In this document: positions 17,529 through 26,699 of the stretch, piece after piece | Position numbering within the stretch: the stretch's first letter is position 1 | Layout: every line of letters begins with the position of its first letter | Origin: Polynucleobacter necessarius | GTDB lineage: Bacteria; Pseudomonadota; Gammaproteobacteria; Burkholderiales; Burkholderiaceae | Direction of reading: 5' to 3' | Assembly: GCF_900095175.1 (NCBI RefSeq) | Contig: NZ_LT606946.1 | Location: 536,058 to 600,057 of the forward strand | DNA: 64,000 nucleotides | Position numbers and translations under genes: made by a program | Notes under the pieces: generated by a model | Databases searched by the model: none | Seen by the model: the letters and a program-made list of their open reading frames with translations, nothing else | What the model was told of the DNA's origin: nothing

Positions 17529-19190
17529 ATGGCTAGTTCAAAACCCTCAATACCCCAAGCTGATAGCAAAGCAGAGCTTCCTGTTCTCATTATTGGCGCA
17601 GGCTTAGCGGGTCTCACTGTTGCCCTTCACATGGCCGAGTCCCAGCCGGTCATTCTCATGGCCAAACGTGGCCTTGGCGAAGCAGCAACGGCTTGGGCAC
17701 AAGGTGGCATTGTGGGGGTAGTGGATAAAGAGCATGACAGTATTGATTCTCATGTAGCTGATACCTTAGATGCAGGTGCAGGTCTCGTAGTGGAATCAAC
17801 TGCACGTTATATTGCTGAAGAAAGTGCCGAAGCCATTCGTTGGTTGGTAGAGCAGGGTGTCCCGTTTACTGCTGATGAGTCAGGGCCAATGGGTTTGCAT
17901 TTAACTCGTGAGGGCGGTCATAGCCACCGTCGTATTGCGCATGCTGCAGATGCTACTGGTAAAGCCATCCATGAGGTTCTTCTGGATAAAGCTAGGGCAC
18001 ATAAAAATATTCAGATCTTGGAGCATTGGATTGCTTTGGATCTCATTACCAATCGCCATCTAGATGCCAAGACGCAGCGCACTAAGCCCAATCGTTGCTA
18101 CGGTGTGTATGCCTTAGATATTCAAAACAATCGTGTAGAAATGATTGAAGCCAAGTCAGTGGTATTGGCTACTGGTGGCGTGGGTAAGGTCTATCGCTAC
18201 ACAAGTAATCCTGATACTGCTACTGGCGATGGTATTGCTATGGCTTGGCGTGCGGGTTGTCGTGTCGGCAATATGGAATTTATTCAGCTTCATCCAACGT
18301 GCTTGTATCACCCGAGTGATCGCACCTTCCTGATTACCGAAGCGATGCGGGGTGAGGGCGGCTTACTCAAACTGCCAAACGGCACGCGCTTTATGCCTGA
18401 GCACGATGAGCGCAATGAGTTAGCTCCCCGTGACATTGTTGCCCGAGCCATTGACTTTGAGATGAAGAAGCACGGCTTGGATTATGTTCATCTTGATGCC
18501 ACTCATTTAGGTGAAGCATTTATTAAAGAGCATTTCCCGATGATCTATGCCCGTTGCATGACTCTGGGTCTAGACATTACTAAAGAGCCAATACCAGTCG
18601 TGCCTGCAGCGCATTACACCTGTGGCGGTGTGGTGACAGATCTCAAAGGAAGAACGGACTTGCCAGGCTTATATGCCGTTGGTGAGGCTGCTTACACTGG
18701 CTTGCATGGGGCCAATCGTTTAGCCAGTAACTCATTGTTAGAGTGCGTGGTGATTAGCAAGGCTGCTGCTGAAGATATTTCTCAACTCAAAACACCATTA
18801 ATGCAAAAACTGCCGCTCTGGGATGAGAGTCAGGTAGAGGATGCGGATGAGCAAGTCGTGATTGCCCATAACTGGGATGAACTGCGTTCGTTAATGTGGA
18901 ACTACGTTGGTATTGTGAGAACCAATCGACGCTTAGAGCGTGCACTGCATCGTATTAAGCTCCTCAGATATGAGGTGCAAGAGTATTACGCCAACTTTAA
19001 AGTCACGCGCGACTTGATCGAGTTACGCAACCTCCTGGAATGTGCAGAGCTGATTGTGAGATCAGCGCTCATGCGTAGAGAGAGCAGGGGCTTGCATTAC
19101 AGTCGCGATTACCCAGGCACTTGGGCGGTTTCTTATCCAACCATTCTGACGCCTCAGGCTGAAGGCACTTCAGAAAATCCTGAGACCTAA
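17529..19190 (+). CDS. nadB: L-aspartate oxidase
   Basis: FAD enzyme oxidising L-aspartate to iminoaspartate, the first step of bacterial NAD synthesis; the product goes to NadA. 553 residues, normal length. The FAD-binding Rossmann motif is VLIIGAGLAGLTVALHMAE near residue 20. The substrate/catalytic region has LTREGGHSHRRIAHAADATG, and HPTCLYHP and HYTCGGVVTD are present, as is the C-terminal FAD contact region TGLHGANRLASNSLLECV. The C-terminal helical domain (LRSLMWNYVGIVRTNRRLE) is complete. It is transcribed towards the nadA-nadC pair, separated from them by toxin-antitoxin remnants. Frame intact. Confidence 0.96.
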   Translation: MASSKPSIPQADSKAELPVLIIGAGLAGLTVALHMAESQPVILMAKRGLGEAATAWAQGGIVGVVDKEHDSIDSHVADTLDAGAGLVVESTARYIAEESAEAIRWLVEQGVPFTADESGPMGLHLTREGGHSHRRIAHAADATGKAIHEVLLDKARAHKNIQILEHWIALDLITNRHLDAKTQRTKPNRCYGVYALDIQNNRVEMIEAKSVVLATGGVGKVYRYTSNPDTATGDGIAMAWRAGCRVGNMEFIQLHPTCLYHPSDRTFLITEAMRGEGGLLKLPNGTRFMPEHDERNELAPRDIVARAIDFEMKKHGLDYVHLDATHLGEAFIKEHFPMIYARCMTLGLDITKEPIPVVPAAHYTCGGVVTDLKGRTDLPGLYAVGEAAYTGLHGANRLASNSLLECVVISKAAAEDISQLKTPLMQKLPLWDESQVEDADEQVVIAHNWDELRSLMWNYVGIVRTNRRLERALHRIKLLRYEVQEYYANFKVTRDLIELRNLLECAELIVRSALMRRESRGLHYSRDYPGTWAVSYPTILTPQAEGTSENPET

Positions 19191-19194
19191 AAAA

Positions 19195-19466
19195 TTACAA
19201 ATCGCCTTTCAAAACAGCATCTTTAATATATTTGTTGAGGCGGGTTTGCCAGCCTTTACCGCTTGCTCGTAGTTTCTCCAGCACATCGAAGTCCATTCTG
19301 AGGCTTAACATTTCTTTAGTATTTTTAATGGGTGGTCTCCTGACACCTCTTTTGATTAGAGTGTCGCCAACATAGACATGTGCATCTTTTTAAACCATTG
19401 TTCATCTAACTCTGGTGCATCATCTGGATCAACCCATTCTTCCTGCGTACTTTTTAATTTCTTCAT
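19195..19466 (-). pseudogene. BrnA-family antitoxin, frameshifted
   Basis: A CopG-type (ribbon-helix-helix) antitoxin of the BrnA type, too disrupted to appear as one frame. From ATG at 19466 it reads MKKLKSTQEEWVDPDDAPEL, DEQWFK, then shifts at an A5 run (19387-19391 on plus as T5). The next frame gives DAHVYVGDTLIKRGVRRPPI and the DNA-binding part LSLRMDFDVLEKLRASGKGW, QTRLNKYIKDAV. The 272-bp span is one base short of 91 codons, consistent with one lost A. No BrnT toxin gene precedes it, so it is an orphan. It lies convergently against the nadB end. Confidence 0.7.
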
Positions 19467-19510
19467 CGATTTTGACCTCGGAGTTTGTGATTTGCAGCCA
19501 TCTCCTATTA

Positions 19511-19522
19511 TTGTATATACAA
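19511..19522. promoter_or_regulatory. palindrome upstream of the BrnA-like gene
   Basis: TTGTATATACAA, a perfect 12-bp palindrome 45 bases upstream of the BrnA-like start. Antitoxins of this class repress their own promoters at such sites, and the TATAC core could also be a -10 element. The role is inferred from position. Confidence 0.45.
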
Positions 19523-19601
19523 ATATTGGGTTCTAAACAACCCTAATCCATTGTCAATTACAATGTTATAGCACTGAGTGCAATAGTTTAAAATTTTGAC
19601 C

Positions 19602-19979
19602 ATGAAAATAGTCATGAAAACAAAAACATTTGATCGCTGGGCAAAGAAGATTATTGCGGTCAGCGCACTGTGTAATGCCGCAAGAGAGATTGATTGAGGT
19701 ATTTATGAGGCGGACTTAGGTGATGGCGTTTGTAAGAAAAGGGTACCTATTGCAGGTCAAGGTAAGAGCGGGGGTATTCGTACGTTAGTGGCGAAGAAAA
19801 ATAGATACGCAATTATTTTTATTGTTGGTAGAGAGAAAAGTAGTCCTGGGTCAGACTTTACGGAGAGGGAGCAAGAAGCGGCGGGAATTATTGCCAGGTC
19901 TTTTGGGAAAGCAGATGTAAAAACACTACGAGAGTTAGCCTTTTTGGGGGCGTTAAAGGAGTTAAATTGCAATGAGTAA
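19602..19979 (+). pseudogene. RelE/HigB-type toxin with in-frame TGA
   Basis: Toxin half of a type II toxin-antitoxin pair of the RelE/HigB2-like family, which cleaves mRNA on ribosomes. The frame of 125 residues begins MKIVMKTKTFDRWAKK and has TGA at 19695-19697 (codon 32, AAREID-stop-GIYEADLGDGV), most simply CGA to TGA. After the stop it reads VCKKRVPIAGQGKSGGIRTL, then VAKKNRYAIIFIVGREKS, conserved for the family. A fragment starting at 19788 is open but lacks the N-terminal helices. Its end overlaps the antitoxin start by 8 bases (ATGAGTAA). Confidence 0.82.
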
Positions 19980-20310
19980 GAAAATAATTACTGAAGAAAA
20001 TCGAGTGCTGGATGAATTGCTTGAAATGGCTTTGGCCTTGGATGACCATGGCCTTCTAACAAAGCATGACCTCGTGAAGATGAAGACACTTTGCTTAGAG
20101 AAGCCACCAGTTTTTACACCAAAAAAGGTGACAGATCTCCGAATTCATCGCGCCAAAATGAGTCAATCTATTTTTGCCGCTTTACTCAATGTCAGTGTTT
20201 CGACTGTTCAGAAATGGGAATCTACGGGGTCTGGAAAGCACCCTAGTGGAGCTGCAGCTAAATTACTTCAAATCATTGATATGAAGGGAATTCAGTCTGT
20301 ACCGTTGTGA
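19972..20310 (+). CDS. HigA-like antitoxin, helix-turn-helix
   Basis: A 112-residue antitoxin with an N-terminal toxin-binding part (EENRVLDELLEMALALDDHG) and a C-terminal XRE-type helix-turn-helix (about 65-105): IHRAKMSQSIFAALLNVSVS followed by TVQKWESTGSGKHP. It would neutralise the upstream toxin and repress the shared promoter. The frame is intact while the toxin is not, the expected direction of decay of an addiction module. It ends 4 bases before the convergent nadC stop codon. Confidence 0.85.
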   Translation: MSKKIITEENRVLDELLEMALALDDHGLLTKHDLVKMKTLCLEKPPVFTPKKVTDLRIHRAKMSQSIFAALLNVSVSTVQKWESTGSGKHPSGAAAKLLQIIDMKGIQSVPL

Positions 20311-20314
20311 ATTC

Positions 20315-21169
20315 TTATTGGATTCTCATCGAAAAATCCACTGCCTTAATGTTTTTAGTCAGCTTTCCAAGAGAAATGCGATCAACGCCGGTAGCAGCAA
20401 TCGCACGCATCTGATCTAAGTCGATTCCACCAGATGCCTCAAGTAGTGCGCGTCCTTTGGTAAAGGCAACGGCTTCCTTCATCTGTTCGGTGGTGAAGTT
20501 ATCAATCAGAATACTTTTGGCGCCAGCATTTAAAGCTTCTTCTAATTCAGAAAAATTCTCCACTTCCACCTGAATATCTACTCCTGAGTTGAGGGCTTGT
20601 GCAGCTTTAATGGCAGCAGCAACACCGCCTGCTGCGGCAATGTGATTTTCTTTAATGAGGATGCCATGCCACAAAGCAAGGCGTTGATTTTGACCGCCGC
20701 CCACTAACACTGCGTACTTCTGAGCGCGACGTAAGCCCGGAATAGTTTTACGAGTATCTAGTACTGCGCAGCCTTTAGGATTGGGGCTCACACCCTGAAT
20801 CGCATCCACATGCTGACGCGCAATACTCGCAGTCCAAGAGAGGGTTTGTAGGAAGTTGATACAGGGACGCTCTGCAGAGAGCAGGGCACGCGAGTCAGCC
20901 TCGATATCGCAGACTTTGGTATCGGCCTTCATGAGATCGCCCTCCAAATAATGCCAGGTGACTTTTGCATTGGGATCTAGTTTCTTGAGTGTGCCCTCAA
21001 ACCAATCTACTCCACATAGCACCGCCTCTTGGCGAACAATGAGCTGAGCATGAACAGGCTTACTGGGAGCCAACATCGCAGTCCAGTCACCGGTGCCAAT
21101 ATCCTCCATCAAAGCATCATGAATATTGCGTTGACGGGCTTGCTCTAAGGTCTCGTTGTACTCAAACAT
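20315..21169 (-). CDS. nadC: nicotinate-nucleotide diphosphorylase (quinolinate phosphoribosyltransferase)
   Basis: Converts quinolinate and PRPP to nicotinate mononucleotide with loss of CO2, the third step of de novo NAD synthesis. 284 residues. The N-terminal domain has DIGTGDWTAML and ERPCINFLQTLSWTAS. The barrel domain has the substrate-binding DTRKTIPGLRRAQKYAV, then GGGQNQRLALWHGILIKENH and VEVENFSELEEALNAGA. The final motif LEASGGIDLDQMRAIAATGVD is typical. It lies 49 bases downstream of nadA on the same strand and is presumably co-transcribed. Frame intact. Confidence 0.95.
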   Translation of the reverse strand: MFEYNETLEQARQRNIHDALMEDIGTGDWTAMLAPSKPVHAQLIVRQEAVLCGVDWFEGTLKKLDPNAKVTWHYLEGDLMKADTKVCDIEADSRALLSAERPCINFLQTLSWTASIARQHVDAIQGVSPNPKGCAVLDTRKTIPGLRRAQKYAVLVGGGQNQRLALWHGILIKENHIAAAGGVAAAIKAAQALNSGVDIQVEVENFSELEEALNAGAKSILIDNFTTEQMKEAVAFTKGRALLEASGGIDLDQMRAIAATGVDRISLGKLTKNIKAVDFSMRIQ

Positions 21170-21218
21170 GAATAAATCGATCTACATTAAGAAAAAATCA
21201 AAAGATAACAACAAGCAA

Positions 21219-22352
21219 CTAAGCCACACCGATATTCTTGACAAAGCCATGCTGTGCTTTGGCCAAGAGATCGGGATGATTTGTAGTGAAGTCGAGCATG
21301 CGTTCGATACAGTCCAAAGCTTCCACCCGAATAGCTTCATCAACAAAGATTTCACCAGAAGCATTCTCTAAACACTCCAAAATTCCCTGCAAGCCATTCA
21401 TGGCCATCCAAGGACAGTGGGCGCAACTCTTGCAGGTGGCGCTATTGCCAGCAGTAGGGGCTTCAATCAATACTTTATTGGGTGCTAGCTGGCGTATGCG
21501 ATGCAAGATGCCATTGTCCGTGGCCACAATATATTCGGTGGCAGAACCTTCTACTACAGCCTTAATCATGGTAGAGGTAGAGCCGACAACGTCTGCAAGG
21601 TCGACCACTGCTTTGGGGGATTCTGGGTGAACCAGAACCATGGCATTGGGATGTACGGCCATCAATATTTCCAATTCAACCGCTTTAAATTCGTCATGAA
21701 CAATGCATGCGCCATTCCAGAGCAGCATATCAGCGCCAGTTTGCTCCTGAATATAACGACCTAAATGACGATCAGGTGCCCAGAGAATTTTCTTACCTTC
21801 AAGATTTAATTGATGCACGATCGCTAAGGCGCAAGAGCTAGTGACCATCCAATCAGCCTGTGCTTTAACAGCGGCGCTGGTGTTTGCGTAGACAACGACG
21901 GTACGATCTGGATGTAATGCTTTAAAAGCAGCAAAGTCAGAAGCATTGCAACCCAAATCGAGCGAGCAGGTTGCCTCCAGATCCGGCATAAAGACACGCT
22001 TCTCAGGGCTGAGGATTTTGGCAGATTCGCCCATGAAGCGAACACCAGCAACAATCAAATTCTTGGCTGAATGATTCTTGCCAAAGCGTGCCATCTCTAA
22101 AGAGTCAGAAACAAAGCCACCGGTTGATAAAGCCAAATCTTGAATATCACCATCGACATAGTAGTGAGCCACCAATGCAGCATCTTTCTCAACCAGCAAT
22201 TGCTTAATACGAGCAATCACCACAGATTTATGTTCTCCATGCAATGGAGGGGGTGTTTTAGCCCAGGCTTGGGCCGTGCAGGTCACACCAGCAGCATTTT
22301 GCTGGAGGTAGTCAAAAGCAATCGGGGCGCTAGCAGTAAAGGTCATGCGCAA
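21219..22352 (-). CDS. nadA: quinolinate synthase
   Basis: Iron-sulfur enzyme condensing iminoaspartate (from NadB) with dihydroxyacetone phosphate to give quinolinate. 377 residues. The three cluster Cys appear in [17 protein letters not shown] and the [10 protein letters not shown] region near the C-terminus. [20 protein letters not shown] and [17 protein letters not shown] are family motifs. It is the first gene of the nadA-nadC pair. Start ATG at 22352; the 22353-22464 gap separates it from the divergent tpsB gene. Frame intact. Confidence 0.95.
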   Translation of the reverse strand: MRMTFTASAPIAFDYLQQNAAGVTCTAQAWAKTPPPLHGEHKSVVIARIKQLLVEKDAALVAHYYVDGDIQDLALSTGGFVSDSLEMARFGKNHSAKNLIVAGVRFMGESAKILSPEKRVFMPDLEATCSLDLGCNASDFAAFKALHPDRTVVVYANTSAAVKAQADWMVTSSCALAIVHQLNLEGKKILWAPDRHLGRYIQEQTGADMLLWNGACIVHDEFKAVELEILMAVHPNAMVLVHPESPKAVVDLADVVGSTSTMIKAVVEGSATEYIVATDNGILHRIRQLAPNKVLIEAPTAGNSATCKSCAHCPWMAMNGLQGILECLENASGEIFVDEAIRVEALDCIERMLDFTTNHPDLLAKAQHGFVKNIGVA

Positions 22353-22464
22353 TTTTAGCCTTCTTGGGCGGCTCGCTATTAAGGTAATTTCTATAGTTTT
22401 TTCTGCGCTCAGTTAGCTCTAGAGCCAATCTAACTTTTATTCGTGCTTATAAAACCCATATAAA

Positions 22465-24261
22465 ATGACGCAATTACTTGAATTTATTGATAAAAGAATG
22501 AAACTTCAACCAATTATGAATGTATTTGAAATAAAGGCACTTCGCCTCACATTCGCATTTCTGAGTGTGGCTTTTGGGGGTGTGGCTATAGCTCAGACTC
22601 CGCCACCCTCTACAGGCGAAATTGATGCCGGTGCATTGCAGCAGGGACTCGAAAGACAGCTCCCAAGCCCATCCCCATTGACATTGCTTGAGCCAACAGA
22701 AAGAGATTCGCAGCGTGCAGCTCCTACGTCTCAGAGTGCGGTGACGTTTGAGGTGAAGCCATTTGTATTGGAGGGCGTGAGTATTTTGCCGGCAGATACG
22801 GTGCAGGCTGTTTTGAAATCTTGGCTTGATCGCGCGGTGAGTTTTGATGACCTACAAAAAGCCTGTGATGCGGTTGTTGAGCTCTACCGTAAAATGGCTA
22901 CACAGTCCAAGCTATATTGCCCCCACAAAAAATTGCCAATGGTGTTGTGAAGATTTTGGTAACAGGGGCAAAGCTGAGTAGTGTTTTTGTTGATACACCC
23001 AGTGGACCAACTCGTTTTAGCAAAGAAACTGCTGCTGAATACATTGCTTACGCCAATCCTATTGGCGAGCCTTTAAATACCCGGGCAATTGAGCGCGCCC
23101 TGATCATTCTGAATGAAACCCCGGGCGTAATGGTTTCGAGCCAACTCGAGCCAGGGCAAAAAGATGGGGAAACTGCGCTGCGTTTACAGCTTACCCAGCC
23201 ACAGTGGTATCAGGGAAAAGTAGAGGCTAATAACTACGGAAGCCGATCTACTGGTGCAAATCAAGGTGTTATTGCTCTTAGCGCCATTAATCCGACTGGC
23301 ATTGGAGATTCTGCATCTGTTAATAGCATCTACTCAGAGGGTTCTCAATACGTGCAAGGCGCTTATTCCCTGCCAGGGTCTAAAGATGGATTGCGCCTAG
23401 GTTTGTCTAGCACGTTTTTGAACTACAAAAACGTCAGCAACTATGCAACTAACGCTGGTGGTGGTTATGGTGATGCATGGACGGGTGGTGTTAGCGCAGC
23501 TTATCCCTTAATTCGTCAGCAGGGCACTAACGTGAACGTGACGGCGAACTATGATGTGAAGAGCTACCAATAAAAACATGTTGACCTTATCAACAATAAG
23601 CGCTTACACAATCAATAATGCCTCTCTTGGAATTTCTGGCAATCATTATGATACTTTTGGAGGTGGCGGTGTCAGTGCTGGCTCTGCGACTCTCGTGCTG
23701 GGTAACTTGAACATTGCTTCAACTAGCGTAGAGGGTTATGGCGAGTACACCCCGCAAAGCTTTACGAAATTTACGTTTGCAGGTAATCGTACGCAGCAAC
23801 TATCAGAAGATGGCACAACCACAGCATTTGTATCCGTGAGCGGCCAGCTTGCTTCTGTCAATCTAAACTCTGCTGAGCAAATTTATATGGGTGGTCCCTA
23901 TGCAGTCCGAGCTTATCCAGTAGCACAAGGTGGTGGCTCGCAAGGGGGTATTGGAACTGTTGAATTACGTCAGCAATTTCCAGAGCGCATTATTGCAAGT
24001 ATGTTCTTTGATGTGGGCGTTGTACAGCAATATAAGAATCCGTATCCTAACTGGCAAGGTCAAACCAATGCCAACAATACCTATTCTTTGATGGGTGCAG
24101 GTTTTGGCTTAAAGTGGGATTGGGAAGGCTGGAACTTAGGTGGTATGGTTGCTTGGCAAGCAGGAAAGAACCCTTTGTATAGCACTTCCGGGCAAGTAGT
24201 TAATACCGATGGAACTACAACAAATCCGCGTGGATGGTTAACTGCAAGCTACCAGTTTTAA
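22465..24261 (+). pseudogene. TPS outer-membrane transporter (TpsB, FhaC/ShlB family), broken in three places
   Basis: TpsB proteins are 16-strand outer-membrane barrels that secrete TpsA exoproteins. Start is ATG 22465 or 22498, with signal peptide LTFAFLSVAFGGVAIAQ. A POTRA domain follows (VKPFVLEGVSILPADTVQAV, VELYRK). A missing A in the run at 22891-22894 breaks the frame; with it the text continues NGYTVQAILPPQKIANGVVK. The second frame (to 23573) covers POTRA2 and first barrel strands (YGSRSTGANQGVIALSAINP). TAA at 23571-23573 and a further shift between 23583 and 23618 lead to the third frame, with IYMGGPYAVRAYPVAQGGGS (the VRGF-like motif region) and the terminal strand ending in Phe (TASYQF). 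Confidence 0.87.
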
Positions 24262-24296
24262 CTCTAATAAATTGATCTTTTGAGATAGGCTTACTG

Positions 24297-25139
24297 ATGC
24301 AAATGAAACGCTTTTTACCCGCTACATTTATTGCATTAGTTGGCTTAGGTCATTTCAATGCAGCTCTAGCCCAATCGAAGCTGGATGCCAAAGATGCTAA
24401 GCTTGATTATGAGTTTGTAGCAACCGTCAATGGGGCTGCAATCACTCAAGGATTGCTCAATCTTAATATTCGCGCATTAGTTGCGCAAGGTCAGCGTGAT
24501 ACACCAGAGTTGCGCCAAGCAATCAAAGAAGATTTGATAAATAAGGAACTTATCGCTCAAGAGGCCACAAAGCAAAGCCTTGCGAAAGAAATTGATTTTC
24601 CAGATCAGATCACACAATTAAAGCAAAATTTACTCCTGCAGGCTTTTTTAGAGGATCACTTTAAGAAAAATCCCATCTCTGACGCAAAGTTACGTGAAGA
24701 GTATGACCGTCAGCGCAAACTCATGGGTGAGGGTGCAGCAACCAATCAATATCGCCTCAGTCAGATTGTGGTTTCCACAGAAACCGATGCGCTGGATTTG
24801 ATCCGCAGAATACAAAAAGGCGAGTTATTTGGTAAGTTGGCACAAGAGTACTCCATTGATCAAGGATTCAAGGCTCAGGGTGGTGCATTAGGCTGGGTTA
24901 TGCCGGGGCAGGTGATACCCGCTGTCGCCAATGTATTGCCAGGTATGGCAAAGGGCTCTGTTACTGTAGCGCCTATCCAGACTTCATCCGGCTGGGTAAT
25001 CTTGAAGTTAGATGACAAACGTCCATTCAAGGTTCCTGGTTTTGAAGAAGTCAAACCGCAACTTAGGCAGGCAATTGTGCAGCAATACTTAGCTGAGGCA
25101 GTTAAAACCCTAAGAGCTAATGCGAGGATTGTGCAATGA
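24297..25139 (+). CDS. periplasmic parvulin-type peptidyl-prolyl isomerase
   Basis: 280-residue PpiC/SurA-like protein. Signal peptide ends around ALAQ (MKRFLPATFIALVGLGHFNA). An N-terminal chaperone part with long helices (LRQAIKEDLINKELIAQEAT) is followed by the parvulin domain (about 160-255): YRLSQIVVSTETDALDLIRR, LAQEYSIDQGFKAQGGALGW and SSGWVILKLDDKRPF. It lies between tpsB and tpsA. Bordetella Par27 is a parvulin that assists filamentous haemagglutinin in the periplasm, so the same job is likely here. The frame is intact even though the export partners are broken, perhaps because it serves other outer-membrane proteins. Confidence 0.88.
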   Translation: MQMKRFLPATFIALVGLGHFNAALAQSKLDAKDAKLDYEFVATVNGAAITQGLLNLNIRALVAQGQRDTPELRQAIKEDLINKELIAQEATKQSLAKEIDFPDQITQLKQNLLLQAFLEDHFKKNPISDAKLREEYDRQRKLMGEGAATNQYRLSQIVVSTETDALDLIRRIQKGELFGKLAQEYSIDQGFKAQGGALGWVMPGQVIPAVANVLPGMAKGSVTVAPIQTSSGWVILKLDDKRPFKVPGFEEVKPQLRQAIVQQYLAEAVKTLRANARIVQ

Positions 25140-25667
25140 GACTCATTAAAGCGCTGGGAGTAATCTGTCTGTTATGTATAGCTATCACGGTTAATGCGGA
25201 AAGATTGACCTCTCAAAATTGGGCTGTCGACCTGAATGGTCAAACAAATGAGGCTCATACCGCTAATGACTCTAAATCCTCTTTTGGGATCTTCTGCTCT
25301 GGTGAAAAATGCCTTTTTACTTGCATCAAGGCCTTAATTGCACTCCAGGGACCAAATACTCAGTTTTGGTCAATAGTCAGACGGTTTCTACCGCTCTAAG
25401 CATGGAATGCACCCAGATTGGGGGGGTAACTTATTCCAGATTTTGGACCCCTTTGAGGCGGTTTTAAGGGCTACCCAAACCGGGGAAATGATCGGTTTTG
25501 CGGTTGCCCTCCAGTCAGGCGCTTTTGCCGTCAATCGCTTCAGTTTGGTGGGGGCAAAACCGGCTATCGAAAGGGTGCTTTTGGAGGCCACTAAAAGCAA
25601 ATTTAGAGAGCAAAAACGAGCACCAGAAAGTGCTCCAAAAACACAGCTAAAAGATATCCAAATTTAA
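25136..25667 (+). pseudogene. exported protein of the TPS locus, two frameshifts
   Basis: Its ATG overlaps the parvulin stop (ATGA). It opens with a signal peptide MRLIKALGVICLLCIAITVN-A, then LTSQNWAVDLNGQTN. A lost C at about 25312 breaks the frame; the corrected reading is CPFYLHQGLNCTPGTKYSVL, with further Cys in MECTQIGG. A G7 run (25420-25426) then shifts it again, and the last frame gives NLFQILDPFEAVLRATQTGE and GFAVALQSGAFAVNRFSLVG. The corrected length is about 178 residues with several Cys, so a disulfide-containing periplasmic protein. The layout faintly recalls invasion-associated IalB proteins, but I cannot assign it. Confidence 0.6.
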
Positions 25668-26560
25668 ACATTCAAATTGCATTACTAGCGAGTTCTTACG
25701 AGGTAAATTATCTGTCCTTCATCTGCAACAATTTCTTAATTTTTTAATGCAATCAACTACATTGCAACGTGATGCAATGCATAGTTCATGTAACAAATGA
25801 AATATAAAGTGCGATATTTACACACACTTAAAGTAATGCATGAACATATAAATTAGTTAAATCACAAATATTTTTAACTCTTAATCGATCGAAAAATACA
25901 AAGAAAAGATCGCTCAAGGCCGGCAAGAGTAAAGCTCAAAATAGTGCTACTGGCGTAGAAAAAAGCATCGCAAAATTGCACCAAAAAAGAGCGTATTTTC
26001 AGGGGGTAAAAATTGAAAAATATTGCCATGTTTGAGACATCAAAAAATCTCGATTTCCAATAAAAATGAACTCAGATTTTGAGGTCAAAAAGGACCAACA
26101 TTAGCTCCAAAAAATGCTGAAATTATGACGTCAAAAAATAGCGCATTTGCCAATCAAATACCGTCAATGAAATAGCGATGAAGCGACCTTCAAAATGCGT
26201 AAAAAAGATCAGATTTTGGTCAAAATTTAGCATTAAGAAATGAAAAATCAGGCGTAAAAAAGCGCTCAATTTGAGCAAATTTTGGGCCTAGTTTTGTGCC
26301 TACTGGTGTGGTCAAAATTTCACAAAAAACGATAAATCACAGAAGTCAATAACCCCATTAATTCACTCAAATGGAATTGGGTTTCTCTAAACCCTTGAAT
26401 TTACAGGGCTCAAATTGCACCAAAAAAGAACATAAAAGAAGGTTGGCTTTAGGGCTAATTGTTGGGCATACTACCTGACCCGAAGCCATATAAACAAAGG
26501 GTTTCAGGGAAAAAAATAAAAGTAAGAGAGACAATTTTTAGTAATCATTTCGCCGCAGTA
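25668..26560. other. long A/T-rich leader upstream of the giant tpsA
   Basis: About 0.9 kb with no credible gene. It carries many A-tracts of four to seven bases (repeated TCAAAAAAT-like words) at short intervals, which suggests intrinsically curved DNA. An 18-base direct repeat and a GGGTTT-CTCT-AAACCC hairpin (26379-26394) lie in it. It probably holds the tpsA promoter and regulatory region or a long 5' untranslated leader. Confidence 0.45.
25973..26429. repeat. 18-bp direct repeat pair in the tpsA leader
   Basis: AAATTGCACCAAAAAAGA occurs at 25973-25990 and at 26412-26429, 439 bases apart. Possible paired regulator sites in the leader of the giant tpsA; no family recognised. Confidence 0.45.
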
Positions 26561-26699
26561 AACGTAGTAACAGTGCGAAAAAATAAAACGTAATTTTTTT
26601 GAAAAAAGAGCCGCAAAAATTCTTCAGCAGTTTGCATTTTCGTTTGCAAAAACGAAGGGGATTTTTGTCGTCAAAAAATCGCAAATCTTTGCTGGATTT

